64,000 nt of DNA from Lepidodermella squamata (taxonomy: Eukaryota > Gastrotricha), in assembly GCA_047495785.1 (NCBI GenBank), contig JBLDXI010000015.1:4402001-4466000 (forward strand). The letters run 5' to 3'. Position 1 is the first letter of the stretch; every line of letters starts with the position of its first letter. Position numbers and translations under genes: made by a program. The notes beneath the pieces were generated by a model. It made no database searches. It was not told the DNA's origin and saw nothing but the letters and a program-made list of their open reading frames with translations. Below are positions 26,501-38,631 of the stretch, one piece after another.

Positions 26501-29204
26501 GCTCCTGCTCGTACATACCGATTGCGACTCATCGATAGTGGTTTCAAATCAGCGGTTTCAAAAGTTCAAGACGCTATTACTAACGCGAGTTTTCCAGGCG
26601 GTCTGTTGAAGCCGTTTCCACAGAACTCGCTCCAGTTGATGGTTCAAAGTGGCTCGAAGGGTAGCTTGGTCAACACTATGCAGATGTCCTGTTTGCTGGG
26701 CCAGGTCGAACTGGAAGGTAACCGTCCCCAACTGATGGTTTCCGGGCGAACTTTGCCATCTTTCGCCGAGTACGATCAATCACCTCGAGCTGGTGGTTTT
26801 GTTTCTGATCGTTTCTTGACCGGTATTCGCCCCCAGGAGTACTTCTTCCATTGTATGGCTGGTCGTGAAGGTCTGGTCGACACAGCCGTAAAGACCAGTC
26901 GATCGGGTTATCTTCAACGCTGCGTTGTCAAGCATCTGGAGGGAGTTTCCGTCGAGTACGACAGCACTGTTCGTGACAGTGATAAATCAGTCGTGCAATT
27001 TTTGTACGGCGAAGACGGCCTCGACATTTACAGGTTGAGTTACCTCCGGCCAAAGATGCTGCCATTTTTGCGCGAGAATTATCAAACCAATCGCATGAAG
27101 CTGTTAGACGAGCTAAACAGGCCTGCTGATCCTGAAAAAGCCGAACAGGTTGCAAACTATTGGAAAACTCTCAATCAGTGGAGCGAAAAATATGGCGATC
27201 CAACTTCAGCTAAGATTCGAATGACCAGAGATTCGGCTTTCCTTCGGTTCTGCCGGCGAAATGCCGGCTCTGATCGGCCGGATTTGGATGACGAACACTC
27301 GAGTCGGAGCGTTCACACTCTAGCCATGATTGAAGCTTGGAGCGCTCTGACCAAAAGCGAACGCGAAGATTACGCTCGACAAGCGCGACCCAACTGTCCC
27401 AATCCTATCATGAGTTCGATGCCCCCTCAGTCTACAGCTGGCTGCGTTTCTGAAAAATTCAAGTCGATTTTGGACAGTTTAGCAAAAGAAACCGATCGCG
27501 ATAGGCGCGGTCGAAAATGGCCGGCATCTCAAGACCTCAGCCACATTGCGTTGTTGAAATACCGACGCGCCCTCGTCGACCCGGGAGAAGCCGTTGGTGT
27601 GTTGTGTGCGCAATCTATTGGCGAGCCATCTACTCAGATGACACTGAACACTTTCCACTTTGCTGGTCGTGGTGAGATGAACGTCACCCTCGGTATTCCT
27701 CGTCTTAGAGAAATCATCATGACCGCTTCGGCTAAAATCGGCACGCCTATGATGGTCACGCCGATGGCTGAAGGTCGGGGCGAAGATGTTTCAAAGTTGG
27801 CGAAGAAATTGACGCGAGTCTACGCCGCCAACGTTCTCGAGCGAGTGTCTATCGTTGAGAGAATTCGAGCTTCCCATGTTGTCGTACCAGTCCGAGAGTA
27901 TCAGCTGACTTTCACTCTGATGCCATCCGTTGCGATTGCACAACTTGCTCCCTTCAAAAGCAACCAAATTTTGCGTCTGTTCGAAAGCATCCTGTTCCGC
28001 CACTTGGCTCTCTCTATCACAAAGAAAATGCAAGAGATCGGTAAAATGATGAGCGTCGAGTGGTCCAAGGCTAGAGCGGAGCGCAGAATCGTCGATGACG
28101 ATGAGCCAGCAGTCGATGAAGAAGGAAAGAAAAAGCCTAAGAAGAAGGCTGCTGATGACACTGGTGAAAGCGAAGCTCGCCTGGCTGAGCGCCATCAAGA
28201 CGAGAGAGATTACGGTGGAGAGGACGAGGAACGCGAGGAAGCCGGTCTCGGCGAAGATGCCGAGGACGAGGCAATTGACAAGGACGACGAAGTTGCTTAC
28301 ATGGACGCGATGGGTGCAGATGATGATAAGGGTGCCGAAAGCTCAAACGAAGATGTGGAAAGCAGTCGTAACTATCCCATTTCTGCCACCGACAGTAACC
28401 GCAAAGCTGTGAGTTGATCTACCGTCATTTATGTAGAATAATTGTTTGCCTTGTGCTTTATTTCATGTATTTTAATGATTATTATCTGCGTTTTATAGGG
28501 CGCGCTTCGCCACAGCTCTCTCTTTACCGACTACACTTACGACTCAGAAAAAAATCGCTGGTGCCGCTTAACCTTGGAGGTTTGTGAATAATTTAATTAT
28601 CGACTGGTATCTTTTACACATTTCGTAATTTCAGATCCCCCTCGATCAGCCTGAATTGGATATTGTTACTCTCGTCGGCGATACTTGTCGTCGAAGTCTG
28701 ATACATCAAGTCTCGGGTATTCTCCGCGCTAAGGTTGACGCTGCGAAGAACCTGATGCAAGTCGAAGGAATCAATTTGCCGGAAATCTGGAAGTACAGTG
28801 AAGTTCTGGACTTGAATAAACTGTACACCAACGACATTCAAGCTTTCGCGAGTACTTATGGCATCGAAGCAGCTCGTGCCCTGATCATGTCTGAGGTGGC
28901 CGGCGTTTTCAGAGCTTACGGAATCGACGTCGACTTCCACCACTTATCTCTGCTGTCCGACTACATGACTCGAGACGGTTCGGTCTGCGCTTTGAATCGA
29001 TACGGAATGGAAGCGAACCCGTCTGCTATGCAAAAGATGAGCTTCGAAACTAGTCTCAGTTTCCTCAAGTCTGCTATTATTTCCGGAGAACAAGATGCTG
29101 TAAGCTCACCGTCTGCTCGTATAGCCCTAGGTCTTCCGTGCAAACTAGGTACCGGCTCATTTGACGTGCTGTATAACCTTCGTAAAGCTCAAAAATCGAC
29201 GTGA
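23561..29204 (+). CDS. POLR1A: DNA-directed RNA polymerase I, largest subunit (RPA1)
   Basis: The catalytic subunit that transcribes rDNA in the nucleolus. Six exons: 23561-23911, 23964-24198, 24266-25606, 25662-28408, 28499-28579, 28635-29204, giving 1774 residues (human about 1720). Visible landmarks: the zinc-binding clamp head with CAYC and CPGHWGHI near residue 90, a second zinc pair CPYC, the clamp/rudder block [14 protein letters not shown], and the active-site motif [10 protein letters not shown], which coordinates the catalytic Mg2+ and is split by intron 3 inside the Asp codon. [21 protein letters not shown] marks the end of the bridge-helix/trigger-loop region. The RPA1-specific acidic insertion of the jaw (about 28080-28330) distinguishes Pol I from Pol II and III. 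The start is the first in-frame ATG; a GTG just upstream is ignored. Confidence 0.97.
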
Positions 29205-29260
29205 AACTTAGACGGGTGCTCAATGATAAATGTTGTTCTTGCTTGCTCGTGCCATTCAAA

Positions 29261-29266
29261 AATAAA
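29261..29266 (+). promoter_or_regulatory. Poly(A) signal of POLR1A
   Basis: AATAAA 57 nt past the stop codon. The cleavage site would fall around 29280. Confidence 0.6.
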
Positions 29267-29291
29267 ATACAAAGATCCAAAATTGCTGTTT

Positions 29292-29297
29292 TTTATT
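29292..29297 (-). promoter_or_regulatory. Poly(A) signal of ARMC1
   Basis: TTTATT on the plus strand, i.e. AATAAA on the minus strand, about 170 nt past the ARMC1 stop. Cleavage about 15-20 nt on would end the transcript near 29275, meeting the end of POLR1A. Confidence 0.5.
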
Positions 29298-29467
29298 GCA
29301 AACTCAGCGTCGTAATTTCAGAAAACTGGTGCTTAATTTTAGAATAAGATCAACTAGTAAACCAATAATGTCGGCAATAAAGAACAGCGTTAGCGCCTCA
29401 GAAAACTAAGCAGATCAGTTTTCCTATTCGTTGACAAGTTGGCCAGATAAGATTTTGCATCCGTGTC

Positions 29468-30920
29468 TCAAAAGACGGTCGTGAGCTTATCTGCAAAGAA
29501 ATTAGCAGCGGCTGACAGCCAGCCTCCGCCTGAGCTGCCTGAAGTTGAGACGTTGCCACTTTGATACGAAGACACTCTGCGTTTACGAATCGGATTGGTT
29601 CCGGGATCAACATTGAGAGGATCGAAATCACTGTCAGGAAGGTAATCTGGTAGACTGATTGTCGTTTGGTTGTTTTGGTCGTTTGCGTCTTGATGCACAT
29701 GAGGGCGCGGACGAATAACCAGCGGGACCAGGATCTGATTATAACAATGGTGGGTATTTAATGCCCTCAGAAATTGCAACAAAAATAACACACCTCATTT
29801 CCATTGTCATCCTTGATGATCTGATCGGCCCACAGGCGTCCTCTAGGATCGCTGGCGATTATAGCATTCGCAAGCACATCGGCTTTGACGTCGACCTTGG
29901 CGCGGATGTGAGATCTCTTCTTCTCAAGATCAAATGTTATTGAAATAACTCCTTTAACTCCAATTAGACCTTGGCGAGCCATTTCCATGTCATCCTAAAA
30001 TAAATAGTCAGACAAACACGAATCTATATGCTATTATATTTGCCTTGCTCTCCATGCCATAAATTTGAAGTACGATGTTCTTGGCTTTGCCAAGTCCAGT
30101 TCGAAAGAATCCCTTCTTGCAATGAGTTCTAGATAAAAATAAATAATTTGTAAGGAGATTGTGTGAGTGTAAAACTTCGTACGTAGTAGTCATTTGAGGC
30201 GCTGTGCTGTTAGCGGAATTTTCGTTGTTCAACAGATCTTCTTCAGCAGATTCGAGTAACGTTACAAGGTTGCGTGCCAACTCGTGGGCATGACAGTCCG
30301 AAGCCGGAAATCTGGCAAAATAGCATAAGAATTATGCGTGAAGCCAAGCTATTATTAATAAGTCTCACCGCGTAATGACCAGTTTCAATTGCTCTCGCAG
30401 TCCCAAAAATTTATACAAAACCTGCTTTCGCTCTGCAGTATCGCTGAGTAGAAGGAGAACCTGAAAAGCGAACAGTCTTATTGTAATAATTCGGTAATTG
30501 GCGGAATGGGCGCCTGAGCCGCGACACATGCAGTGAGCAAAAATCGTTACTATGGATTTACATTTAGTTTCGAAACCAGGCTGACCCTCAGAGGGTTCTA
30601 TATTTCGAGAGCCTTTTACAGAGATGAGATGGGAGGTGGACTCGCTACCCATAATTATTTGGAGTTATTTCGAGAATATTCAAAATAAGCTACCTTTAAC
30701 ACATGTTCCACAACATTTGAATCAGAATTGGAGAGCAGTAGTACCAAACCAGCCAAGCAACCTTGATCCTTTGACGAAAACACAGGCAGCAAACAATCAA
30801 GTAGAAGTAATGTATAATTTACTGGCGGTGTAAAAATACCTTAATAAGAATCTCACGTCTGGACGGGTCTTCAGCTAGAAGCAAGAACGCCCTCACGGCA
30901 TCGACAGTGTCCATTGCCAT
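29468..30920 (-). CDS. ARMC1: Armadillo repeat-containing protein 1
   Basis: ARMC1 associates with the mitochondrial outer membrane and the MICOS/MIB complex and affects mitochondrial distribution. Seven exons on the minus strand: 30920-30840, 30768-30694, 30460-30369, 30311-30183, 30128-30044, 29994-29794, 29734-29468, giving 309 residues (human 282). The N-terminal Arm-like helices carry the family block DQGCLAGLVLLL. The centre has the heavy-metal-associated-like fold with NIVLQIYGM and GLIGVKGVISITF. The C-terminus contains GGGWLSAAANFF, matching the conserved WLSTAANF tail. The intron after exon 5 reads AAG then GC, a GC-AG intron; no GT alternative keeps the frame. A second ATG two codons in could also start translation. 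It is tail to tail with POLR1A. Confidence 0.92.
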
Positions 30921-32283
30921 AGTTAGGCAGAACTCAATAAGCAGTCCTACGTCACACGATTGACTTCGAAAATCAATCCAACCAAATGTTTACTTTGGCA
31001 TTCTATTTGAATCTTGAACCCGAAAAATTAGGTATTAGGCAAGAAATGTGGTATTTCTGTTCATTTGCTGATTGGCTCATATGCTTAAATCATCGAAGGA
31101 TTATTATAAAGAGCTATATTATTATTATTATACCCCCAGTATTGAATAAGTAAGCTACTATCGCGAATTGCGAATACAGATCATCAATCGGATTTTTCCT
31201 CTATATCTATCTACTCGAACAAAGTTGGGAAACCCAAAAAAATTTTAGATAGCATTGTTTAACTTTAGATGCTCGACAAAACATTACATGATCATTGAGA
31301 AACACTAAGAGGAGCGGATCACAAAATATAAATATACCCAAGTATATATTGCATTATTTTCGGTTTTCGGGCAGTATACTGACGATTCCATATGAGTATT
31401 GTGAGTTGAATTAAGAGTATAAAATACGACACTGATTAATACCCTGACGTATGGCTCACATTCCTAACAGATCCGAATTCCTGGGTTCTAAAAATTGCTT
31501 TTGTAAGTCGAAAGCCAACTGCTATTATTACCATCCAATCAATTCCAATTTTTTAAATACTGGCGGTATACGACTTTCAACGATAAATCTGTTTAATATA
31601 AAATTTATGATAAGTATAACAATTTATGGCGATCAGCATGGTATTATAATTATAGATTTGAAATTTTCCCGCGCTTGTGGCGAAAAAGGCGTAAAAAAAG
31701 GTTCGCAGTCTATATAGTTTTTTCTCTGACGCCCACACACCTGCGGTGTTGCCGTGTCGTGCTGGTTTCTTGTTTTTGTGGTTTGCGTCATATTTTTTTA
31801 TGTCCGAGAGTTAGGAGCAATGTTCCTGACTATCGGACAAGAGCATGCTCCTCAATTTAAGACAACTGTTTCACTCAAAACCCGTGATAGCGCAGAACGT
31901 GTTGCCAATCCCCAACTCTCATACTCGAGCTGACGATAGCTCAATGTTAGGAGCGAATACGAACCAACTCAAAATCTGATGTAGTACATTGTAGAATTCG
32001 ACGCTGATGAAGGTTCATCATCTTAATCTTTCCTTTGATTCCTTATTGTTCCCTTTGTTTCTCCAGTAAAAATCCGAAATGAAAAGTGTTGTAAAAGACA
32101 ACATTTTCAAAGCCTCGCTAAGTTCTGTTTGCAATTTTTCATTTAAAATGTAGCAAGGTTTGAAGCTACTTGCAGATATCTTGGACTTTATATGGCGTTT
32201 ATTTCGAATTCCAGTTGTGAAAAGTTATCAACGTTGCTGTCCTTCTTATAGCTCCTATCTGCTACCATAGATCTTATAATTAG
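30921..32283. other. Divergent intergenic region, ARMC1/FMO
   Basis: 1.36 kb, AT-rich. A short open frame at 31451-31717 has no family features. No promoter motif or repeat can be assigned with confidence. Confidence 0.4.
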
Positions 32284-34234
32284 ATGCCTTCGGAGACCAA
32301 GAAACGATTTTGCGTGATTGGAGCGGGAGCTTCTGGCTTGGCTGCTATCAAGTCGTGTTTGGAGGCAGGCGCTGATGTCACTTGCTTTGAAGCTACAAAT
32401 GACATCGGCGGACTGTGGCGGTATACTGACGAGATCACAGCAAAAGGCAGTGTTGCAAAAAGTACTGTAATCAACACCAGTAAAGAATTTATGGCATACA
32501 GCGATTTTCCTATTCCTGCTGACTATCCGAATTTCATGCGTCATGATATGATCCTGCAATACTTCCGAAAATATGCGGATCATTTTGGACTCATCAAGCA
32601 TATTCAGTTTAAAACTTCGGTCACGAAAGTTGATTACGCTGGTGATTACGAATCCACAGGTGCGTATTTTTACTACAAGTCAGATTCTTTGAAGCAGTGA
32701 TTCTACTCAAACCAATACAGGTCGATGGGAAGTCAGTTATCGCAACGAACAAAATGCTGATAAGAAAGAAATTTTCGATGGCGTGTTAGTATGCACTGGT
32801 CACCATGCCCAGCCTAACGTCCCGAAGTTGCCTGGTCTTGACAAGTTTAAAGGCAAGAAAATTGTTCCCAAAAGTAATCGTACGTTAAATTTTATCTTAA
32901 AGGAATCGTCCTTCACACCCACGATTACAAAAAGGGTGACCAGTTTGTCGATAAGAACGTTCTGATTGTCGGAATTGGGAACTCAGGCGGCGACGTTGCT
33001 GTCGAGCTGTGCCGCTTTGCTAAATCTTTGCATATCAGCACGCGTAGGGGAACCTGGTGTTTTCCTCGCTCGTTACCTAATGTACGCTTCTTTGCAACTT
33101 GTGTATTTGATTTTAAAAAAATTCCGCTGATTTTAACTTTTAGGGGATGCCTCTCGATTCCGCTTTGAATCGATTCACTTCAACTTTGCTGAGTTTGTTC
33201 CCCTATTGGGTGAGTGATAAGTTTGCGGAAAAGCTGATCATCAAAGTTGATCACGACCTCTTGGGCCTTCGCCCAAAGTATGGACCCTCTGCGCAACACA
33301 TCATGGTATGGCGAGACATTGTGCAACTACTTAAGCTAATTATTATGTTAACTTAGGTGAACGATGATTTCCCAAACCGAGTGTTGAGTGGTTTAATTAA
33401 AGTTCAGCCGGATATCAAGTCCTTTGGTCCCAACTCCGTAACATTTGTAGATGGCACCGAAATCAAGGACTTGGATGCGGTTATTCTCGGCACTGGTTAC
33501 ATTTTCGGATTCCCGTTTTTGCCTCAAAGTGTTGTCAAAGTCGAAGCCAACCAAATCGATCTTTATAAAATGGTATTCCCGCCTGCATTGAAGCATCCAA
33601 CTCTTGCTATTATTGGCTGCATTCAACCTGTCGGAGCGATCATGCCAATAAGTGAATTGCAGTGTCGCTGGGCAGTAAATATTATTAAAAAATTCGAATT
33701 ATCTTTGCATAACGTTGATTTATTAGGTCAGGGTATTCAGTGGAGATTCGAACTTGCCATCTGTAGAAAATCGATGGAATGAGATAAATCAACGAAAGAA
33801 ATCGACGTCGGAGCGATATGTGGCTTCACAGCGCCACACTATTCAGGTAAGTATAGGTATTCTATGAAGTAGCGTATGTAAATATCAAAAGTGACACATC
33901 TTTAGGTCGATGGCGTTCCTTACATGGACGAAATCGCGGCTGAGATCGGATGCATTCCGTCCGTGACGTGGATGATGCTAACCGGAGATTTGAAGTTGGC
34001 TTAGAATCGATGAATTAGCACCTGAACTGATTTGTCCGCTTTTACAGGTTGGCTTATCATTACACTTTCGGCCAAGTTGTCCCTTACCACTATCGTCTGT
34101 GCGGTCCGCACACGTGGTCTGGCGCTCGAGACGCCATTGTCACTATTGACGAGCGTATCCGGAGACCGTTGAAAACACACATCAGCGAGCTATATGGGCC
34201 TAAAACCGGTGCAAACGACGCCAAAAATAAATGA
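32284..34234 (+). CDS. FMO: Flavin-containing monooxygenase
   Basis: FMOs use FAD, NADPH and O2 to oxygenate nucleophilic N and S atoms, mostly on the ER. Eight exons: 32284-32659, 32721-32852, 32903-33081, 33144-33305, 33357-33674, 33727-33846, 33906-33994, 34048-34234, giving 520 residues (family about 530). Residues 8-17 hold the FAD loop VIGAGASGLA, then GGLWRY. The FMO fingerprint corresponds to FKG.VLHTHDY, split by intron 2, followed by the NADPH loop GIGNSGGDVA. VILGTGY is the ATG/LGTGY motif, and HYRLCGPHTWSGARDA is the conserved C-terminal block. The family's hydrophobic C-terminal anchor seems absent; the protein ends soon after this block in a charged tail. Intron 2 is GC-AG: only that choice restores the fingerprint. 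Intron 7 is flanked by a 9-bp direct repeat. Confidence 0.93.
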
Positions 34235-34387
34235 GAACTTGAAATGACCAAAGAGTATTGCGATATTGACCAGAAGTAAATTCGTGTATTTTTTGATCGA
34301 ATCATTTATAAAAAAAGTTTTTAAATGCTTGCAAAATATTTAAAACTTCCCACAACTGCTTGCATTGCTGAGTTATATGAAACTCGT

Positions 34388-34393
34388 AATAAA
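34388..34393 (+). promoter_or_regulatory. Poly(A) signal of the FMO gene
   Basis: AATAAA about 150 nt past the FMO stop codon. Confidence 0.5.
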
Positions 34394-34959
34394 ATGATTT
34401 AAACATCAGTGCTTGTTTGTTGTATTTTCTTTTTGGACACCGTCTATTTTGCAATAGCTTCATCAGGGTTGTATTCGGGATGTGTTCTAAGAATAAGCAA
34501 CGTAATGAGAAAAGAACAGTGAATTTTAATTACAAAACATTTCCAAATACAAGGGAGAAAGAAAGATGCCGTTTTATGTCCTTCTTGAACTCAGCAAGGT
34601 CTTCAGCTTAATCGCCATCATACAGGTCCTCGGCAGGGTGCGACGTTGTAATGGAATAGTTCAAGATTGGAAGCGAAGTTTGGAAAATTTTATAAGCTTG
34701 AGCAATAAGGCTTGAGACCGAGTAATGGAACTATTACTAATGACAACTAACCAACTCGCCATTCCAGTTCTCGCATTTTTACCGTGCGGCATTCATTTTC
34801 AAGGCGAGAAAAAAAGAAATGCGGGGTGATTCATTACACCCGGATTCAAAGGTAGCACAAGTTACTCCAGTTCCCTAGTTCACGTTATTCTGCCTTGGAG
34901 CCCGCGGAACCACAACGCGCGGCGTTGTTGAGTTGTTTTCTAAGATAGGCCTACCGACA
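34394..34959. other. Intergenic, no gene seen
   Basis: Between the FMO 3' end and the long hairpin. Only short open frames without family features. Confidence 0.4.
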
Positions 34960-35330
34960 TGTTAATAAAGTACGGATGATAATTGTTTGCCTCGCATTTT
35001 TTTTTAATAACTCGGTAACCATGAGGAATTTTTTGGAGCGGGTTTCACCAGTCGATAGATCTAGTCTGTTGTAAACTTTCCTAAAATCCTCTTCATATTG
35101 GGATAATTTGTGAGAAATTGGTGACTTTTTCACCAAGAATCACAAGAAGCATTTTCGTCACCAAAATCTCACGAATTATCCCAATATGAAGAGGATTTTA
35201 GGAAAGTTTACAACAGACTAGAGACTAGATCTATCGACTGGTGAAACCCGCTCCAAAAAATTCCTCATGGTTACGGAGTTATTAAAAAAAATGCGAGGCA
35301 AAAAATTATCATCCGTACTTTATATAAACA
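34960..35330. repeat. Long near-perfect inverted repeat (hairpin)
   Basis: Left arm 34960-35125 and right arm 35157-35330 are reverse complements over about 166-174 bp, separated by a 31-nt loop. Differences are few: single-base changes, small indels and a 7-bp tandem duplication (GAGACTA-like) in the right arm near 35216-35226. Read on the minus strand the left arm is open for 61 codons (charged, helical), and the right arm carries the same peptide frame broken by the 7-bp insertion, so the palindrome may come from an inverted duplication of coding DNA. Transcription of either strand would give a dsRNA hairpin. Confidence 0.85.
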
Positions 35331-35490
35331 GTTGCATGAGAAATTATGCAATCTAATCAGCTTAGCTAAAGGGGCTAAACCTACTAGCAACTGGTAATAA
35401 TTACTTGACAGCATTCAATGTTGTAATGCGCGCCGCACGCCTGCGCAATCAAATGAATAAGGAGAATTGCAGTGTGATGACTCATGCGTA

Positions 35491-35558
35491 GAACATTCGA
35501 GAACGTTCGCGCACTTTCTCGAATATTCGCAATTTTTCTCGCATTTTCTAGAATTTTC
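35491..35558 (+). promoter_or_regulatory. Cluster of heat shock elements upstream of Hsp70
   Basis: Heat shock factor trimers bind inverted nGAAn units. 35491-35508 is a perfect four-unit array (GAA-TTC-GAA-TTC with 2-nt spacing). 35516-35528 is a three-unit array (TTC-GAA-TTC), and so is 35546-35558. The cluster lies 150-215 nt before the Hsp70 ATG, just upstream of a TATA box. Confidence 0.93.
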
Positions 35559-35567
35559 GTTATGTAG

Positions 35568-35575
35568 TATATATT
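35568..35575 (+). promoter_or_regulatory. TATA box of Hsp70
   Basis: TATATATT directly downstream of the heat shock elements and about 135 nt before the ATG. Transcription would start near 35600, leaving a 5' UTR of roughly 100 nt. Confidence 0.7.
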
Positions 35576-35706
35576 TCCGGCGGCCGCTGACCCTGAGCAT
35601 CCTCTCTGAAAGCAAACTCGAACTTACAATCTTGAGCTATTACTTCAAGTTTTAAACTGCGCTTTTACACTCATTGTTCCATTGATATTGCTTGATTAAC
35701 TCTGCA

Positions 35707-37647
35707 ATGTCTGCATCAACATCACAAGCTATTGGCATTGACCTGGGCACGACGTATTCTTGCGTCGGTGTCTACCAGAATGGCAAGGTCGAAATCATCG
35801 CCAACGACCAGGGCAACCGAACAACGCCCAGCTACGTCGCGTTCACCGACACCGAGCGACTGATCGGCGACGGCGCCAAGAACCAGGTCGCGATGAACCC
35901 GCAGAACACGGTTTTCGACGCGAAACGACTCATCGGCCGGCGGTTCGACGACCCTATTGTCCAAAGCGACATGAAGCACTGGCCGTTCAAGGTCGTCAAC
36001 GAGGCGGGCAAGCCGAAAATCGAGGTCGAGTACAAGGGCGAGCCTAAACGATTCGCGCCCGAGGAAATTTCGTCGATGGTCCTACTTAAGATGAAAGAGA
36101 CCGCCGAGGCGTACCTTGGCCACAAGGTGCGCGATGCCGTCATCACGGTTCCGGCCTACTTCAACGACTCGCAACGACTGGCGACGAAAGACGCCGGTGC
36201 GATTGCTGGTCTCAACGTCATGCGAATCATCAACGAACCGACGGCTGCTGCTCTAGCTTACGGTCTCGACAAACAGCACCAATCACAGGAGAAGAAAGTC
36301 CTAATTTTCGATCTTGGTGGTGGTACCTTCGATGTTTCGATCCTGTCAGTCGATGGCGGTGTCTTCGAAGTGCTGGCTACGTCGGGCGACACTCACTTGG
36401 GCGGCGAAGATTTCGACAATCGCATGGTCAACTTCTTCGTCGATGAATTCAAGCGGAAATTCGGAAAGGACATTTCGAAGAACTCGCGAGCCCTCCGCCG
36501 CCTTCGAACTGCCTGCGAACGTGCGAAACGAGCCCTGTCGAGCAGCACCGAGGCCAACATCGAGATCGACTCGCTGCATGAAGGCGTCGATTTCTACTCG
36601 AAAATCACGCGAGCCCGCTTCGAAGAGCTATGCAACGACTTGTTCCAGAAGACCATGCAACCAGTCGAGCAGGCCCTACGAGATGCCAAGCTGGACAAAT
36701 CGAAGATCGACGAGGTCGTACTGGTCGGCGGTTCGACTCGCATCCCGAAGGTGCAGAAGCTGTTGACCGACTTCATGGGTAAGCCACTCAACAAGTCGAT
36801 CAACCCGGACGAGGCCGTTGCTTATGGCGCCGCTGTTCAGGCCGCTATTCTGTCAGGCGTGTCCGACAACACTGTCAAGGACGTCCTGCTGGTCGATGTC
36901 ATCCCGCTCAGTCTCGGCATCGAAACCGCCGGTGGAGTGATGACCAAGTTGCTGGAGCGCAATTCGAAAGTGCCAACTCGAGCCACGCAGACTTTCACGA
37001 CATACTCGGACAATCAACCGGCCGTGACGATCCAGGTCTACGAGGGAGAGCGGGCGATGACGAAGGACAACAACTTGCTGGGCCGCTTCGATCTGACCGG
37101 AATCCCGCCGGCGCCTCGTGGTGTCCCGCAAATCGAGGTCACCTTCGACATCGACGCGAATTGCATCCTCAACGTTTCAGCCGTCGAAAAGGCGACTGGA
37201 AAATCGAACAAGATCAAAATCACGAACGAAAAGCGGCTGTCGAAGGAAGAAGTCGAGCGGATGGTGGCTCAGGCCGAAAAATTCAAGGCCGACGACGACA
37301 AGCAGCGGGAACGAGCTGCGGCTCGAAACGGCCTCGAACACCTTGCCTACTCGTACAAGCAAGCCGTTGAAGATGCGGGCGAGAATCTATCGGCTAGTGA
37401 CAAGCAGACGGTCAAGGACAAGTGCCAGGAGGTGATTTCGTGGCTCGATCGCAACACAACCGCCGAGAAGGACGAGATCGAGTACAAGTCGCAGGAATTG
37501 CAGAAGGTCTGCTCGCCAGTTATGACGAAACTGCATGGCGGCAACAGCTCTTCGAGCAACCCTGGCAAGACCGATGGCGGCAATCAGTCACGCTCGGCTG
37601 GCTCGACGTCAACCAACCGTGGCCCAACCGTCGAAGAAGTTGACTAA
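35707..37647 (+). CDS. HSP70: Heat shock protein 70, cytosolic, inducible type
   Basis: ATP-driven chaperone of cytosol and nucleus; 646 residues, the usual length. No introns, as in many heat-inducible Hsp70 genes. Signatures: GIDLGTTYS near the N-terminus, [14 protein letters not shown] (phosphate 2), [13 protein letters not shown], and the C-terminal EEVD that binds TPR co-chaperones, which marks the cytosolic form. The ATG at 35707 is the first in frame before the nucleotide-binding domain; a few extra N-terminal residues precede GIDLG. Codon use is far more GC-rich than in neighbouring genes (many GCC, GAC, AAG, TCG codons), which fits very high expression. Long antisense frames are by-products of this bias. 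Heat shock elements and a TATA box lie just upstream. Confidence 0.98.
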   Translation: MSASTSQAIGIDLGTTYSCVGVYQNGKVEIIANDQGNRTTPSYVAFTDTERLIGDGAKNQVAMNPQNTVFDAKRLIGRRFDDPIVQSDMKHWPFKVVNEAGKPKIEVEYKGEPKRFAPEEISSMVLLKMKETAEAYLGHKVRDAVITVPAYFNDSQRLATKDAGAIAGLNVMRIINEPTAAALAYGLDKQHQSQEKKVLIFDLGGGTFDVSILSVDGGVFEVLATSGDTHLGGEDFDNRMVNFFVDEFKRKFGKDISKNSRALRRLRTACERAKRALSSSTEANIEIDSLHEGVDFYSKITRARFEELCNDLFQKTMQPVEQALRDAKLDKSKIDEVVLVGGSTRIPKVQKLLTDFMGKPLNKSINPDEAVAYGAAVQAAILSGVSDNTVKDVLLVDVIPLSLGIETAGGVMTKLLERNSKVPTRATQTFTTYSDNQPAVTIQVYEGERAMTKDNNLLGRFDLTGIPPAPRGVPQIEVTFDIDANCILNVSAVEKATGKSNKIKITNEKRLSKEEVERMVAQAEKFKADDDKQRERAAARNGLEHLAYSYKQAVEDAGENLSASDKQTVKDKCQEVISWLDRNTTAEKDEIEYKSQELQKVCSPVMTKLHGGNSSSSNPGKTDGGNQSRSAGSTSTNRGPTVEEVD

Positions 37648-38631
37648 ACATACCACAATATTATTCGTAACCAATGATAAATAACTTTTGATTTCTGATT
37701 AGCGTATATGTCCTATGTCTTGTTTGCTCAATTACTGTAATAAAAATTATAAAATGGAAAATATTGTTGTTTTTGTGGTATTTTCAGGCTAAGTGATCCA
37801 AATCAGTTCCACTTCGTAAAACTGATGACGCAATTAAAACTTGGTGAATGAGTAATTCGATAGTTCGACCAGTTAGCGTGATTTAAACGTGGCAAACTCA
37901 TCAAGTTTTCCGGATACCTATCAACTGAAGAAGAACGTTTAGGTGAACCTGATGCCAAATAGGCGCAATGTGGATTTTGCAATTTCTAGTTTGACTTGAA
38001 TACTCATATTTTAAAGCTATCAGTCATTTTCAACAATTTAAAGTTCATTTAAAGGACGTTCCAAAAACAATGTCGTGCAAAATTAGTGTATCTCGTGTTT
38101 CTCGTGGCTATGGTACATCTGAAGCCATCGAAAGCTGCTCGCTTGCCCTTCGAAGGCACAGGAAGGCAATTGGCGGGCAGAAATTTCGGTATTTACCTTC
38201 TCGACTTGATGGTCAAGAACAAAACCAGGGCTCTCCGAGGTAATATTATTCATGAGTAAGACGAAGCCTCCGTATCTGAAAACTGTGTTTAGGAATTGTT
38301 CAAGAGGTCTGCTTTGGAGATTTGGGTTGTTTCAACACAGATGACCCTTGGGAGTCGCCTGGCCGCATCACCTTGTTACCCGACAATCCTGAAAATATCG
38401 ACACGCTATTTTACCGATAATACCGATGTTTTACCTCTTCACACGCAAAAATCCGCAAAATTTTGTGACACTGAAGGCTGGTGATAATGAAAGTTTGCGT
38501 AATTCCTACTTCAATGGATCCTGACCAACAAAATTAGCTGAATAACGCGGTTATACGACGAATATCTGTCTGGAGCTTAGAGTTCCGACCAGGTAGCGAA
38601 TAAAAATAAGCTGAAAACCAAATGCACCATT
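37648..38631. other. 3' flank of Hsp70, no gene seen
   Basis: 984 nt between two convergent genes. It contains the Hsp70 poly(A) signal and otherwise only short open frames. Confidence 0.4.
37739..37744 (+). promoter_or_regulatory. Poly(A) signal of Hsp70
   Basis: AATAAA about 90 nt past the stop codon. Confidence 0.65.

Noticed and set aside
34951-35136. 61-codon minus-strand frame in the left arm of the hairpin
   Set aside because: No family match, and the mirrored arm breaks the frame. Treated as part of the inverted repeat, not a gene.
35722-37643. Long antisense and shifted frames across Hsp70
   Set aside because: Caused by the GC-rich codon use of Hsp70. None has an independent family signature.
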